From G963674835 sp963674835 (lineage in GTDB: Bacteria; Planctomycetota; Planctomycetia; Pirellulales; Thermoguttaceae), in contig CAXXKC010000002.1 of assembly GCA_963674835.2 (NCBI GenBank), positions 682,001-746,000 on the forward strand: DNA of 64,000 nt, read 5' to 3'. The translations under genes were made by a program, and so were the position numbers. The notes beneath the pieces are model-generated. The model saw only the letters and a program-made list of their open reading frames with translations. It was not told where the DNA came from and made no database searches. Each line of letters begins with the position of its first letter. The first letter of the stretch is position 1. Of the stretch, positions 16,639 to 26,040 are shown piece after piece.

Positions 16639-17712
16639 ATGGCTCGCAGAAGCAATCGACGCGACTTTCTTCGCGGCAAGGCCGGGCTGAACGCACTGGA
16701 CCCGCTGGAACCGGCAGAAGCGGAAAGCTACCTGACTCGCGTCGGTCGTGGTGCGATGGCCTGTCAGTTCGAGGTTCTTCTCAACGCCGGGCAGTACCCA
16801 TCCGACATGATCGCTGCGTTGGAGGCTCTGGATGTTGTGGAGCGGCTGGAGGCACAGTTGAGCTACTTTCAGCCGACCAGCGAGATCAGCCGGATCAACG
16901 ACCTGGCAGCCCAACAGCCTGTGGAAGTGGACGCCTCGTTGTTCGAGTTGTTGGAGCTGTCCTTGCAGTTGTGTCGCCAGACCGACGGCGCGCTGGACAT
17001 CACCGCCAGTCCACTGTGGGAGATCTGGGGCTTCGCGCGCCGTGCCGGCAGAATCCCGCGCGACGACGAGATCGATGAGGCTATGCAAAGCGTCGGCAGC
17101 CAGTGGGTGGAGTTGGACCGCGAGCGGCATACCGTGCGCTTCCTGCGGCCCGGCGTCAAGGTGAGCCTTGGCAGCATCGGTAAAGGTTACGCACTGGATC
17201 GGGCAGCCGAAGTGATGGCCGCGTCGGGAATCGGCGATTTCCTTTTGCATGGCGGACAGAGCAGCGTACTGGCTCGTGGCTCGTGCCAGCACACGCAAGC
17301 GACGGGCCCGTCGGAAGCCCCGGGGGGATGGACGGTCGGGATTCGCCACCCGTTGCGCCGCAATCACCGGCTGGCCGAGATCCGTCTTCACGACCAGGCA
17401 CTGGGCACTTCCAACTCTGCGGTCCAGTCCTTTCGGCACGGTGGCCGCCGCTATGGGCACATCCTCGACCCGAGGACGGGCCGACCTGCCGAGGGCCTGC
17501 TGTCGGTGACCGTGCTGGCGCCCACCGCCGCGTTGGCCGACGCGCTGGCGACAGCGCTGTTCGTGATGGGGGAAGAGGCGGCGCGTGCGTTTTGTGGCAA
17601 GCATCCAGAGATCTCGGCTGTTCTGGCCGTGCCGGGACGAGGTGGCATGGGACTGGATATTCGGCCGGTGGGAGTTCCCGCGGAACAACTAAGCCATTTG
17701 GCACCCCACTGA
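16639..17712 (+). CDS. apbE: ApbE-family FAD:protein FMN transferase
   Basis: The 357-aa product has ApbE motifs: AMACQFEVLL near the N-terminus, SLGSIGKGYALDRAA (about 175-189), GGWTVGIRHP and YGHILDPRTGRPAEG (about 272-286), and a magnesium-site ALATALFVMG helix. These enzymes attach FMN covalently to threonine of target flavoproteins (such as NqrB/C or RnfG) from FAD. The N-terminus MARRSNRRDFLRG resembles a twin-arginine signal but no long hydrophobic stretch follows, so export is doubtful. No flavoprotein target is encoded nearby. Start at 16639; an alternative in-frame start lies upstream. Confidence 0.88.
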   Translation: MARRSNRRDFLRGKAGLNALDPLEPAEAESYLTRVGRGAMACQFEVLLNAGQYPSDMIAALEALDVVERLEAQLSYFQPTSEISRINDLAAQQPVEVDASLFELLELSLQLCRQTDGALDITASPLWEIWGFARRAGRIPRDDEIDEAMQSVGSQWVELDRERHTVRFLRPGVKVSLGSIGKGYALDRAAEVMAASGIGDFLLHGGQSSVLARGSCQHTQATGPSEAPGGWTVGIRHPLRRNHRLAEIRLHDQALGTSNSAVQSFRHGGRRYGHILDPRTGRPAEGLLSVTVLAPTAALADALATALFVMGEEAARAFCGKHPEISAVLAVPGRGGMGLDIRPVGVPAEQLSHLAPH

Positions 17713-17757
17713 GGAACCGTCGTAGCCCGTTTTTGTGTTTCGCCGGGTAAAACCGAA

Positions 17758-17786
17758 GTGACCGATCCGCCGATGTTCGCTATACT
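17758..17786 (+). promoter_or_regulatory. Possible sigma-70 promoter of the DedA gene
   Basis: GTGACC (17758-17763) and TATACT (17781-17786) with 17-base spacing, about 140 bases before the DedA ATG. Confidence 0.45.
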
Positions 17787-17927
17787 ACGACACTGGCCGC
17801 AAGATTGTGGCTATCTATACCCCCCAGCGGAGCAGAGAGTTCAGATGTCTGGGTTGGTTTGGCAGGCGCGTGGGGACGAAATCGCACGTCCTGGAGGGTA
17901 TCGATCATCGATTGGGGAAGTGTCTGG

Positions 17928-18608
17928 ATGGTTGATTTTCTGCTCGCCAATAGCTCCTATTTCGCGATCAGCTTCGTGCTGATTCTCACAGGAGCCGGAT
18001 TGCCGGTTCCCGAGGAAGTGCCCATCATCACGGCCGGGGTGATGGCCGCCCACGGGCAGTTGAACCCCTGGCTGGCGTTCGCGGCCTGCCTGATCGGAGC
18101 TCTGGCCGGCGATTGCGTCATGTATTGGATCGGCCGCCACTTCGGCCGCAGCGTGGTTCGCGAGCATCGCTACTGGGCCCGCCTGGTCACTCCCGATCGG
18201 GAAGCACAGATGGAGAAGATGATCGCTGCCCACGGGTTGAAGGTCCTGTTTCTGGCCCGATTTCTCGTGGGGCTTCGTTCACCTGTATACTTGGCGGCCG
18301 GCGTATTGAAGGCGCCGTTCCGACGATTCCTGCTGTTCGATCTCTTCTGTGCGACGGCAGTCATCGCCACCTTTTTCACACTCAGCTTCTACTATGGCCA
18401 GGCGATCACCCACTGGATTCGGCGAGCTGAGATCGCCATAACCGTGACGGTGGTCATTGCGGTGCTCACCGTGGCCTTGTACCTGTGGAGGCGTCATCGG
18501 CTGCATGCGGCAATGGCCCCCCCTGAGCTGGAGCAGTCCGAATCGGCCCGGACGCCGACGAATGACGACAAGGACGCCGAAGTCGAGCATATCGAGCATG
18601 TCGCCTGA
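17928..18608 (+). CDS. DedA-family membrane protein
   Basis: Start ATG 17928 follows GGGGAAG at good spacing. The 226-aa protein has the DedA/SNARE-associated layout: an N-terminal re-entrant region with LPVPEEVPIITAG (acidic residues required in the family), a LIGALAGDCVMYWIGRHFG helix, and FLARFLVGLRSPVYLAAG with the conserved Arg. Further hydrophobic segments lie at about 145-165 and 175-200. DedA proteins act in lipid carrier (undecaprenyl-phosphate or phospholipid) translocation across the inner membrane. The C-terminal tail is acidic and charged. Confidence 0.88.
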   Translation: MVDFLLANSSYFAISFVLILTGAGLPVPEEVPIITAGVMAAHGQLNPWLAFAACLIGALAGDCVMYWIGRHFGRSVVREHRYWARLVTPDREAQMEKMIAAHGLKVLFLARFLVGLRSPVYLAAGVLKAPFRRFLLFDLFCATAVIATFFTLSFYYGQAITHWIRRAEIAITVTVVIAVLTVALYLWRRHRLHAAMAPPELEQSESARTPTNDDKDAEVEHIEHVA

Positions 18609-18641
18609 TCTACGCCGCTTCTGGACGGCCGGGTGCTCGTT

Positions 18642-18671
18642 TTGGGCCTTCTCGGCCAATGCTGGTACAAT
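18642..18671 (+). promoter_or_regulatory. Possible promoter of the 335-aa secreted protein gene
   Basis: TTGGGC (18642-18647), 18 bases, TACAAT (18666-18671), about 70 bases before the ATG at 18742. Confidence 0.4.
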
Positions 18672-18741
18672 AGACAGATGGGCGCATCGACGTTGACCGG
18701 CGAGTGCCGGTAGCCGAGTGTCCAGGTCTGCGAGCGTCAGA

Positions 18742-19749
18742 ATGGCACATATTCGGCGTAGGATGATCCTGGTGGGCGGTGCGGTGCTTTGCCTGCTCGC
18801 CCCGCATTGGGCCGCCGGTGTCGAACCGCCGGAGACACCGAAATTTACGCAAGCGTGCCGATCGGCGTGGCTGAACTTCAGTATCGTCTCCGGACGGATT
18901 CGGCTGATTGGCACTCGCTTTGGCAATCTCCGTAGCTCCTCGCGCCGTGGGCTCGGTGAGCAGTTGACGATCCAGATCAAACCGTCTGGGCCGGTGGTGG
19001 CTTACGAACTGGTCGGCGAGGACGTTCGAGTGTCTGTCGATGCTTCGGCCGGCGATCACCTGGTCGTTCAGTGGCAGCCTCGAGGCGATTCCAAGTCGAC
19101 GCCCTTGGAGTACCGCCAGCTTCCCGGCAAGCCGGTAAGCCTCAAGATCGGCCCTGAGGACAAGCAGGAGGTGTACGAGGCCGCCAGCCTATGGCACCTG
19201 ATGCTTGCCCATCCGGAGCCTGCACGGCAGTACCTCGTTCCCTTGGTGCGGATGTTCCAGACCGACATCGATCCGGTGTCGTTTGCCGAGGAACTGGAGT
19301 CTGAACTGCTACGGGTCGATTCCCCCGTGGCCCGGCTGGCGGGACAACGTTGGGCGGCGTTGGTGACACAATTGGGCGACGACGCGTTCGCCCGGCGCGA
19401 GGCAGCCGACCGCGAGCTGCGCGAGGCCGGCGGCCTTGTGGTGACTTTTCTTCGCCAACTCGATCCGGCCCAGCTGGATGCCGAGCAGGAATACCGCATC
19501 CACCGCATCTTACAGGCGTTGACAGAACCGGCCGGAGCCGACACCCCGGAGTCGGTCGCGGCTTGGCTCGGGGGTGATCCGTCGGTCTGGCTGCTCCTGC
19601 TACAGCGCGACGACGGGCCGACGCTCGATATGGCAAAGAAACGGTTTGAGGAGCTTCTGGGCCATTCGGTGGCTTTCGATGTGAAGGCCGATCGCGCAAC
19701 GCGGCGGAGGCAACTGGAACAATTGCGAGCGCAGATCCAGAATCGGTGA
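18742..19749 (+). CDS. Secreted protein of unknown function
   Basis: The 335-aa product has a signal peptide (RRRMILVGGAVLCLLAPHWAAG). The middle is beta-rich (EQLTIQIKPSGPVVAYEL, then DHLVVQWQPRG), and the C-terminal two thirds are helical with HEAT-like segments (FARREAADRELREAG, IHRILQALTEP). No catalytic motif was recognised. A GTG at 18718 is an alternative start. It converges on the glycosyltransferase gene. Similar proteins with an N-terminal beta domain followed by HEAT-like helices are seen in planctomycetes without known function. Confidence 0.65.
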   Translation: MAHIRRRMILVGGAVLCLLAPHWAAGVEPPETPKFTQACRSAWLNFSIVSGRIRLIGTRFGNLRSSSRRGLGEQLTIQIKPSGPVVAYELVGEDVRVSVDASAGDHLVVQWQPRGDSKSTPLEYRQLPGKPVSLKIGPEDKQEVYEAASLWHLMLAHPEPARQYLVPLVRMFQTDIDPVSFAEELESELLRVDSPVARLAGQRWAALVTQLGDDAFARREAADRELREAGGLVVTFLRQLDPAQLDAEQEYRIHRILQALTEPAGADTPESVAAWLGGDPSVWLLLLQRDDGPTLDMAKKRFEELLGHSVAFDVKADRATRRRQLEQLRAQIQNR

Positions 19750-19791
19750 GTCGGGCCGAGCATGCACACCTGCGAAGTGTCGTGCCAGCCT

Positions 19792-20532
19792 TCAGCGTCC
19801 GACGAGGCGGCTCAGCCCAAGCTGCAGGATGATCCTGAGCGCTGCGGCGGCTTCCCGGCCATTGATCTTCGACGCGCCGAACCGGCGGTCGACGAACACG
19901 ATGGGCGTTTCGCCGAACCGTGCGCCGGCTCGCTTCAGGTGCCAGAGAATCTCCTCCTGAAAGGAATATCCACGGGAGCGGATCGCACCAAAGTCGATTC
20001 GGGCCAACACTTCCGTGCGGTAGCAGCGGTAGGCGCCGCTGCAGTCGCGAGGCTTCAGCCCTAACAGCCAGCGGGAATAGGCATTTACGGCCCGACTCAT
20101 GAAATGTCGTCGCAGGGGCCAGCCCTCGACACCACCGCCGGGAACGTAGCGAGAGCCGATCATAACGTCGACCGGCGGCCTGTCGCCCGGATCCATCCCC
20201 GCCAGCAGGGCAGGAAGGTAGCGGGGTGGATGGCTGAAATCGGCGTCCATGTTGAGCACATACTGGTAACCGTGCTCGATCGCGTCGCGCATTGCCGCCA
20301 CGGTGGCCGTGCCCAAACCAAGCTTCTTCTCGCGATGCAGGCAGCGGAGCCGGGGCTCGGTGGCCGCCTGTTCGTCGCACCACCTTCCCGTGCCATCCGG
20401 CGAATTGTCATCGATGACCAGAATGTCGGCCTCGGGAGCATATTGGAAGATTTCCTCGACCAGTCGCGGCAGGTTTTCGATCTCATTGTAGGTGGCGACT
20501 GTGATCAGGGTTTTCCTGCCGGAGCCCATCAT
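19792..20532 (-). CDS. Polyprenol-phosphate mannosyltransferase-like GT2 glycosyltransferase
   Basis: Start ATG (20530-20532) follows GGGGAAGA. The 246-aa protein is a GT-A glycosyltransferase of the Dpm1 type: TVATYNEIENLP (11-22), VIDDNSPDGTG (39-49), LNMDADFSHPP with the DxD motif (93-103), GSRYVPGGG, and RGYSFQEEILWHLKRAG with a QEE motif. It lacks the C-terminal membrane segments seen in longer members, so it resembles the soluble catalytic form that moves a sugar from a nucleotide donor to a polyprenol phosphate at the inner membrane face. Sugar specificity cannot be read from sequence. Confidence 0.85.
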   Translation of the reverse strand: MMGSGRKTLITVATYNEIENLPRLVEEIFQYAPEADILVIDDNSPDGTGRWCDEQAATEPRLRCLHREKKLGLGTATVAAMRDAIEHGYQYVLNMDADFSHPPRYLPALLAGMDPGDRPPVDVMIGSRYVPGGGVEGWPLRRHFMSRAVNAYSRWLLGLKPRDCSGAYRCYRTEVLARIDFGAIRSRGYSFQEEILWHLKRAGARFGETPIVFVDRRFGASKINGREAAAALRIILQLGLSRLVGR

Positions 20533-20952
20533 TCTTCCCCTTTCGGCATCGTGCACAAACCGTCCCGCCGCAAAACCTTGGCGACGCCACGGTGCATTTT
20601 AGCAAGGAGTTGTCGGGACCGAACCCGGTTCCCTGCCCACTTGTCAACCAAGAATACCGCGTGCCGCGTGGCGGAGTCCCTCCGCCGGGTTCTGGGGTCG
20701 GGTTGTCTCGACGGCCCATTGGCCGGCAGCCTCACACACGCGGAGCCGCCCAGCTCCCGGCAGTCGGACCAGCTCTCGCAATTTGGCGTATCCATGAACA
20801 GGAAGACGTACCAAAAGTCGTCCGGAACTCGCTCGACAATCGCGACGGCTGCGAAGGACTGGAAAAACTCGCCTATAAATGCACTTTTCGACTCGCCTCG
20901 TTGAACCTAGAATAGCCAGCATACGCTGTTTGGCATAGTAACCCCGCAACCC
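20533..20952. other. Intergenic, no supported gene
   Basis: A 420-base gap between the divergent glycosyltransferase and MFS genes. It must hold both promoters; TAGAAT near 20910 with a weak TTTTCG 17 bases upstream is the only candidate seen for the MFS gene. Short ORFs on the minus strand have no recognisable features. Confidence 0.45.
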
Positions 20953-22311
20953 ATGATCTGCCCTTCTCGTTCCGCGACTGCCTCCCCCCGGCTTCTGCCT
21001 TCACCCGCCTCTACGGTTTCCTCCCCTGTTGCCGCCGACGGATGTTCGGCCTACGGCGCGCCGTTTTGGCTGGCTTATGTGGCCAACTCGCTGATTTCCA
21101 TGTCGGTGGCGTTGCTTTATCGGTACGCCGACCTGGTCACCCTGCTCGGCGGGACCGAGTTTCACCTGGGATGGATCGTCGGCATCGGCATGATCGGCAG
21201 CCTCGGAATGCGGTTCGCGTTGGGAACCGGCATCGACCAGTACGGCCCTCGCCGGGTGTGGTTGGGCTCGCTCATCCTGTTCTCGCTCGTGTGCTTCGCG
21301 CATTTGGGCATTTCCTCGCATCAGGGTGTGGCGATCTATCTGCTGCGAATCGCCTATTGTTGTGCGCTAGCGGGCATTTTCGGCGCGTCGATTACGTTTA
21401 TCTCAGGCCGGGTCAGCATGGCGCGGATGGCCGAGTTGATTGGCATGTTGGGAACTGCCGGCTTCATGGGCATTGTGGCGGGAACACTGCTGGGTGACTT
21501 GTTCTGCGGCACGGAGACCGTCACACGGTTGCAGATCAACCGTGTCTTCGCCGCCGCCGGGTGCATGGCGTTGGTAGCATTTGCTTTCGCCTGGTTGGCA
21601 ACTCGCCATCAGGCGTCTCCGACCGTTCGGCGCAAGCGTCCTCCAACGCTTTCCTTGCTGTGGCGTTATCAGCCGGGCACCGTGCTGCTGGTCGGTGTGA
21701 CTGTTGGGGCCGCGTTGGCATTGCCGGCCACATTCCTGCGAACTTATGCCGCGGAACTGGGCATCCCACGGATCTGGCTGTTCTTCACTGTCTACTCCAC
21801 CAGCGCTATCATTACCCGGGTCCTGACTCGGCGCATGCCCCAGCGATTCGGACTTGTGCCCATGATCCTCCTGGGACTTGCCATTCTGTCCGTGGCCGAG
21901 TTGGCCTTTCTGGTCGTTAGGTCGGAATGGCAGTTCCTGCTTCCAGCCGTTGGGTATGGCATCGCGCATGCGATCATCTTTCCGGCCGTCGCCGCAGCGG
22001 GAACCGTTGCCTTCCCTCATCGCTACCGCGGGCTGGGAACGATGCTGATACTGGCTACATTCGATCTGGGACAGTTGGTCGGCGCGCCGACCGCCGGCGC
22101 CATCCTCCACATCAGCTCCCGGCTTGGCCTGCCTCGTTACCCGACGATGTTTGCCGTGGTGGCATTCGTCCTCGCGATGACCGGCGTGATGTACGCGCTG
22201 ACCTATCGGCCGAGCCGGCCACAACCGCGGCCGCGGCGAATCCGGCAGGTTCCCCGACGGCAGTTGCAGCCGCGACGCCCTGAACTGGTTCGCGCTGGAG
22301 ATCTACCCTAG
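20953..22311 (+). CDS. Major facilitator superfamily transporter
   Basis: The 452-aa protein has about 12 hydrophobic segments, beginning with AYGAPFWLAYVANSLISMSV after a non-hydrophobic N-terminal tail of about 35 residues. Between segments 2 and 3 the loop GIDQYGPRRVWLGS matches the MFS signature (GxxxDxxGRR). The basic central loop (RHQASPTVRRKRPP) separates two six-helix halves. The C-terminal tail is rich in Arg and Pro. The substrate is not evident; no linked metabolic gene suggests one. Confidence 0.85.
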   Translation: MICPSRSATASPRLLPSPASTVSSPVAADGCSAYGAPFWLAYVANSLISMSVALLYRYADLVTLLGGTEFHLGWIVGIGMIGSLGMRFALGTGIDQYGPRRVWLGSLILFSLVCFAHLGISSHQGVAIYLLRIAYCCALAGIFGASITFISGRVSMARMAELIGMLGTAGFMGIVAGTLLGDLFCGTETVTRLQINRVFAAAGCMALVAFAFAWLATRHQASPTVRRKRPPTLSLLWRYQPGTVLLVGVTVGAALALPATFLRTYAAELGIPRIWLFFTVYSTSAIITRVLTRRMPQRFGLVPMILLGLAILSVAELAFLVVRSEWQFLLPAVGYGIAHAIIFPAVAAAGTVAFPHRYRGLGTMLILATFDLGQLVGAPTAGAILHISSRLGLPRYPTMFAVVAFVLAMTGVMYALTYRPSRPQPRPRRIRQVPRRQLQPRRPELVRAGDLP

Positions 22312-22495
22312 TGCGACCGTCTTCGACAGGGTCGGCGCGTGCAAGGGTTTCGCGGCAGCCCCTCCGCAGAAGCCGAATGAGCCGGTTGCCTTGACGCTCC
22401 ACCGGCAGGCAAGTAGCCTATCGCTTGGCCTGCATTGACGTCTTCCCGCCCCACATCACGGCTCATCAACGAGCCCTTGCCAGAGGAACTGTCCC

Positions 22496-24970
22496 ATGCT
22501 CCTTGGAACGCTCTCCACCGGTGCCGCCATGCTCTGGGCCTTGCCAATGCTCGTTATTCCCGTTTCCGTTGTGCATCAGGGTGCACCGGCGGCGGAAACG
22601 AACATCGCACTGGGAAAACCATACCAGTTGTGGCCGAGCCCCGATTACCAATACTGCACCGACCCCGGCGATAAGACACAGTTGACCGACGGGAAATCGA
22701 CGAAGGAATACTTCTGGACCCAACAGGGCACCGTCGGTTGGAAAGCAGTCGACTATGCCCTGGTCACCGTCGATCTGGGACGCGTGGAGCCGATCTCAGG
22801 GGTTGCGTTCACGACGGCGGCGGGCGCGGCCGGAGTCAGGTGGGCGTCGGAAATCCGCATTCAGGCCAGCGACGACGGCAAGAGCTATCGTGACCTAGGC
22901 GACTTGATTCAACTGGACCAGAAACGCAACGGTCCCTGGCCGGAAACCTACGCCGTTCGGCGAGCGGTAACACACGAGTTGGCCACCCACGGACGTTACG
23001 TCCGGTTCCTGCCGATTCCACTATCGGGCACGCCCTATTTGTTCGTCGACGAGGTCGAGGTGTTTCGCGGCCCCGAGACGCTATTGGCGCTCGCTCCAGC
23101 CGGGAAACCGGCGAAAGACCCCAAGGTGTTCGTCGACGAGAACCGCGCTCGCCGCTCGATTCGTCTTCGCTTCACCAAAGACGTCGAGGCGCTGCGGGCG
23201 AGCATCGGCAGCGCCGCGAAGCTCGATCCGGCCGTCAGGGCTCGGCTTCACGAGCAGCTCGATCGGATCGCGAAGCAGTTGAACCCGGACGCCGTACCGG
23301 TCGGTTCCGATTTCCGCGCAGTGTTGCCGTTTGACCAGGCCCACGCGAGGCTCTTCCAGTTGCAGGCTCAGCTGTGGAAGGCCTGCGGACTGCCCGAGTT
23401 TTCGGCTGGGGCGGCCGCTGCGTGGGATCCGCTGGAGTTGATCGGAGTTCCAACCCAATTGGATGCGGCCGTGCAAGTGCACACCATGCGCGGTGAATAC
23501 CGCGCCGCAGCCGTCAACCTCGTCAACAGCAGCGACCACATGCTGCAAGCTCGCGTGCGTTTCGAGGGCTTGCCCGACTCGCCGGCCCCCGGCTATGTCA
23601 CCCTTCATGAAGTCCCCTGGACCGACACGGCGCAATTGAAACCGGTGGCGGCAGCGCTGCCCGAGGTGAGACCCGCCGACGGTGCATGGACCGTTTCGAT
23701 CAGGCCGGGCATGGTGCAGCAGCTCTGGCTGACCTTCCACGTAACGGACCAGCCGGCCGGCGAGCACAAGGGGCAAATGATCATCGAAGCCGCGGGACTG
23801 CCACCGCAACAAGTGCCGGTCCAACTGCGCATTTGGCCGTTGGATTTTCCCAAGCAGACCACGCTGTACGTGGGCGGATGGAGCTACACCGATGGTGCGG
23901 GAAGTTATGGCGTTACGCCCGAGAACAAGGCCGCGTTCTTGGAGCACCTTCAGGCCCGGGGCGTCAACGCGCCGTGGGCCAAATCGGCAGTGATGATGAA
24001 GTTCGCTTTTGATAAGAACGACCCGAGCAAGATCCAGCTCGACACTGCTGGGTTCGACGATTGGCTTGCCCAGTGGCCCGCCGCCCGGCGCCGCCTCGTC
24101 TTCCTGTCGGTCGGCAGTTTCCGGGGGACTCACGCACCCACCTTTGCCGGCGTCGCGGTCGATTCGCCCGAGTTCCCGAAACGCGTGGCTGTGTGGATCC
24201 ACGCTTGGGTCGCACATTTGCGTACGAAGGGCGTTGCGCCCAACCAACTCGGCCTGCTGATCCACGACGAACCGCACGAAGGGACGGATACTACGGCGCT
24301 GGTGGCTTGGGCAAAAGCTATCCGCGCAGCCGAGCCCGAGGTGCTCATCTGGGAGGATCCTACGTACGTCGCGCCGGCCAAGGCGCCGCAAGAGCTTTTC
24401 GAAGTCTCTAGCATCCTCTGCCCCAACCGCCCGCAATGGCTCGGGCATGCCGCCGCGTTCGAGAAGTTTTACGGCAATCAGCAGAAGCAGGGTCGCTGCC
24501 TGGAGTTCTACTCGTGTTCCGGGCCGGCACACTTGCTCGACCCGTACTCCTATTATCGGCTACAGGCATGGCAGTGCTGGAAGGTCGGCGCGACGGGCTC
24601 GTACTTCTGGGCATTCGGCGACACTAGCGGTGCATCGAGCTGGTGCGAGTACTACGCCAAGCGCCCGGGCTACACTCCGCTCTACATTGGCCCGAAGAGT
24701 GTCACTGCCGGCAAGCAAATGGAGGCGGTGCGCGAGAGCGTGGAGGACTACGAGTACTTCATCATGCTCCGCGATGCCGTGCAACGCGCCAAGGCTGCCG
24801 GCAAAACAGACACTGAGTTCGCCGCCGCAGACAAGCTTCTCCATTCGGCTGTCGACGAAGTCCTCGGCGCCGAGGGGGCCGACAATCGCTACTGGCACCT
24901 TCCCAAAGACCGCGGCTTGGCCGACGCCGTCCGCGTACACATCCTCGAGCAGCTTTCGGCGTTGAAGTGA
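22496..24970 (+). CDS. Secreted discoidin-like / DUF4091 protein
   Basis: The 824-aa product has a signal peptide (LLGTLSTGAAMLWALPMLVI). Residues 35-190 form an F5/8 type C-like carbohydrate-binding domain (NIALGKPYQ, then VDLGRVEPISGVAF and RYVRFLPI). The remainder is DUF4091-like: LRIWPLDFPKQTTLYVGGWS, LGLLIHDEPHEGTD and the end motif VRESVEDYEYFIMLRDAVQRAK, shared with the protein at 9828-12926. It is probably a polysaccharide-binding or glycoside-hydrolase-like protein acting outside the cytoplasm. It stands alone between the MFS and GNAT genes. Confidence 0.8.
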   Translation: MLLGTLSTGAAMLWALPMLVIPVSVVHQGAPAAETNIALGKPYQLWPSPDYQYCTDPGDKTQLTDGKSTKEYFWTQQGTVGWKAVDYALVTVDLGRVEPISGVAFTTAAGAAGVRWASEIRIQASDDGKSYRDLGDLIQLDQKRNGPWPETYAVRRAVTHELATHGRYVRFLPIPLSGTPYLFVDEVEVFRGPETLLALAPAGKPAKDPKVFVDENRARRSIRLRFTKDVEALRASIGSAAKLDPAVRARLHEQLDRIAKQLNPDAVPVGSDFRAVLPFDQAHARLFQLQAQLWKACGLPEFSAGAAAAWDPLELIGVPTQLDAAVQVHTMRGEYRAAAVNLVNSSDHMLQARVRFEGLPDSPAPGYVTLHEVPWTDTAQLKPVAAALPEVRPADGAWTVSIRPGMVQQLWLTFHVTDQPAGEHKGQMIIEAAGLPPQQVPVQLRIWPLDFPKQTTLYVGGWSYTDGAGSYGVTPENKAAFLEHLQARGVNAPWAKSAVMMKFAFDKNDPSKIQLDTAGFDDWLAQWPAARRRLVFLSVGSFRGTHAPTFAGVAVDSPEFPKRVAVWIHAWVAHLRTKGVAPNQLGLLIHDEPHEGTDTTALVAWAKAIRAAEPEVLIWEDPTYVAPAKAPQELFEVSSILCPNRPQWLGHAAAFEKFYGNQQKQGRCLEFYSCSGPAHLLDPYSYYRLQAWQCWKVGATGSYFWAFGDTSGASSWCEYYAKRPGYTPLYIGPKSVTAGKQMEAVRESVEDYEYFIMLRDAVQRAKAAGKTDTEFAAADKLLHSAVDEVLGAEGADNRYWHLPKDRGLADAVRVHILEQLSALK

Positions 24971-25143
24971 ATCGTTGCTCGGCACGAGCAGAGCAAACGA
25001 ATGGCTTCGTGAGAGACCGCCGCACAGCCGTGGGCGACTGTGCTACGAGGGACTTGGCACGGCCGAGCGTGGGTGTGTTGCAGGGTTGTCTGTAACAGCG
25101 AAGGCGGTGGTGCGCGGGTTGTCTACACCCTCGGTTTCCCTGA

Positions 25144-25173
25144 TTGACCCTCTTGCGGCTTATTGCCTATAAT
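25144..25173 (+). promoter_or_regulatory. Sigma-70-type promoter of the GNAT gene
   Basis: TTGACC (25144-25149), 18 bases, TATAAT (25168-25173), a near-consensus promoter about 105 bases before the GNAT ATG. The rest of the 308-base gap (24971-25278) shows no gene. Confidence 0.75.
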
Positions 25174-25278
25174 GCCCGCGGGGAACGTGCCGCGGTGTAG
25201 AAAGATCGATTGTTGGAAGGCGCCCCGTTCCTTCTTTCTTGTCTTTCACCTGATCCATCAGCAAGCAGGGGGGCACCG

Positions 25279-25677
25279 ATGATCCGGCAAGCACAACTCG
25301 CAGATGCCTCGGCCATTCGGCTGCTCATGCAGTCCGAGCCACAGCTTTGGCAGGAATCGTGGCCTTCCGATGTTTTGGAGAGGGCGATCACGGCGGCGGA
25401 CGGGCTGGCGTTCGTCTGGGAAGAGCAGAACGTCATTCTGGGATTCGTTTGTGCGCATGACGTGGGCTTTCGAAGCTACCTCAGCGAACTGGTCGTGGCA
25501 GAAGGAGCGCGCGGACGCGGAATCGGCAAGCAATTGCTCGGCCGCGTTCAGAACGAGTTGGCCGAGCGCGGCTGTGCCACCCTCATCGCCGACGTGACCC
25601 GGAGTGCCGAAGCCTTCTATCGCGGTCTCGGTTGGCAGCCGCCCGACGCCCTCTTGCTGGCCCGTCGCGTGATATAG
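25279..25677 (+). CDS. GNAT-family N-acetyltransferase
   Basis: The ATG at 25279 follows a GGGGGG run. The 132-aa protein matches the single-domain GNAT fold: MIRQAQLADASAIRLLM (beta1-alpha1), ENQVILGFV-like beta strand (EQNVILGFVCAHD), then motif A ELVVAEGARGRGIGKQLLGR with the acetyl-CoA-binding RGRGIGK loop, and a C-terminal AEAFYRGLGWQPPDALLL, the motif B end. The acceptor substrate is unknown. A strong promoter lies upstream. It is convergent with the 56-aa coiled-coil gene. Confidence 0.88.
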   Translation: MIRQAQLADASAIRLLMQSEPQLWQESWPSDVLERAITAADGLAFVWEEQNVILGFVCAHDVGFRSYLSELVVAEGARGRGIGKQLLGRVQNELAERGCATLIADVTRSAEAFYRGLGWQPPDALLLARRVI

Positions 25678-25691
25678 GCGTCGCGGATTCC

Positions 25692-25862
25692 TCAGGAACT
25701 CTTGAGCTTGGCCAGTTCGGCTTCGGCCTGAGCGACCTGTTGCTCAAGCGCAGCCAACTCGCCGGGATCGTCCACCTGATGTTTGGCTCCAGCTAGCTGC
25801 TGCCGGAGTTTTTGCAGCCGCTGATTGAGCGTCTCGATCTTCTTCTTCACTTTCTTGTCCAT
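25692..25862 (-). CDS. Small coiled-coil protein (56 aa)
   Basis: The start ATG (25860-25862) is preceded by GAGAGGGGAGA at ideal spacing. The product begins MDKKVKKKIETLNQRLQK and has two heptad-rich helices separated by a DDPGE turn; it ends EAELAKLKSS. It is a basic N-terminus plus an antiparallel coiled-coil hairpin. Small helical proteins of this type recur in planctomycete genomes, but I know no function. The strong ribosome binding site and clean heptads argue that it is real although short. Confidence 0.7.
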   Translation of the reverse strand: MDKKVKKKIETLNQRLQKLRQQLAGAKHQVDDPGELAALEQQVAQAEAELAKLKSS

Positions 25863-26040
25863 GAGTCTCCCCTCTCGGAGTCGATCCTTGAATGTGGCAT
25901 AGCCCTGCTCGACCGCTTCACAATTCCCTCACAGCCGAGGGTGGCTTTGCCACCATGCTGTACTCTGCCAGAATCCTGATCGAACTGGAATTGCCCTCCC
26001 CCCTGCTCTTCCCTGAAAGCAGCTTCCGCAATCTGCCCTA

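Noticed and set aside
18718..18742. GTG start at 18718 for the 335-aa secreted protein
   Set aside because: No ribosome site supports it and the ATG at 18742 gives a typical signal peptide with a basic head.
23081..24532. 483-residue open frame on the minus strand
   Set aside because: Antisense to the discoidin/DUF4091 gene; no domain seen.
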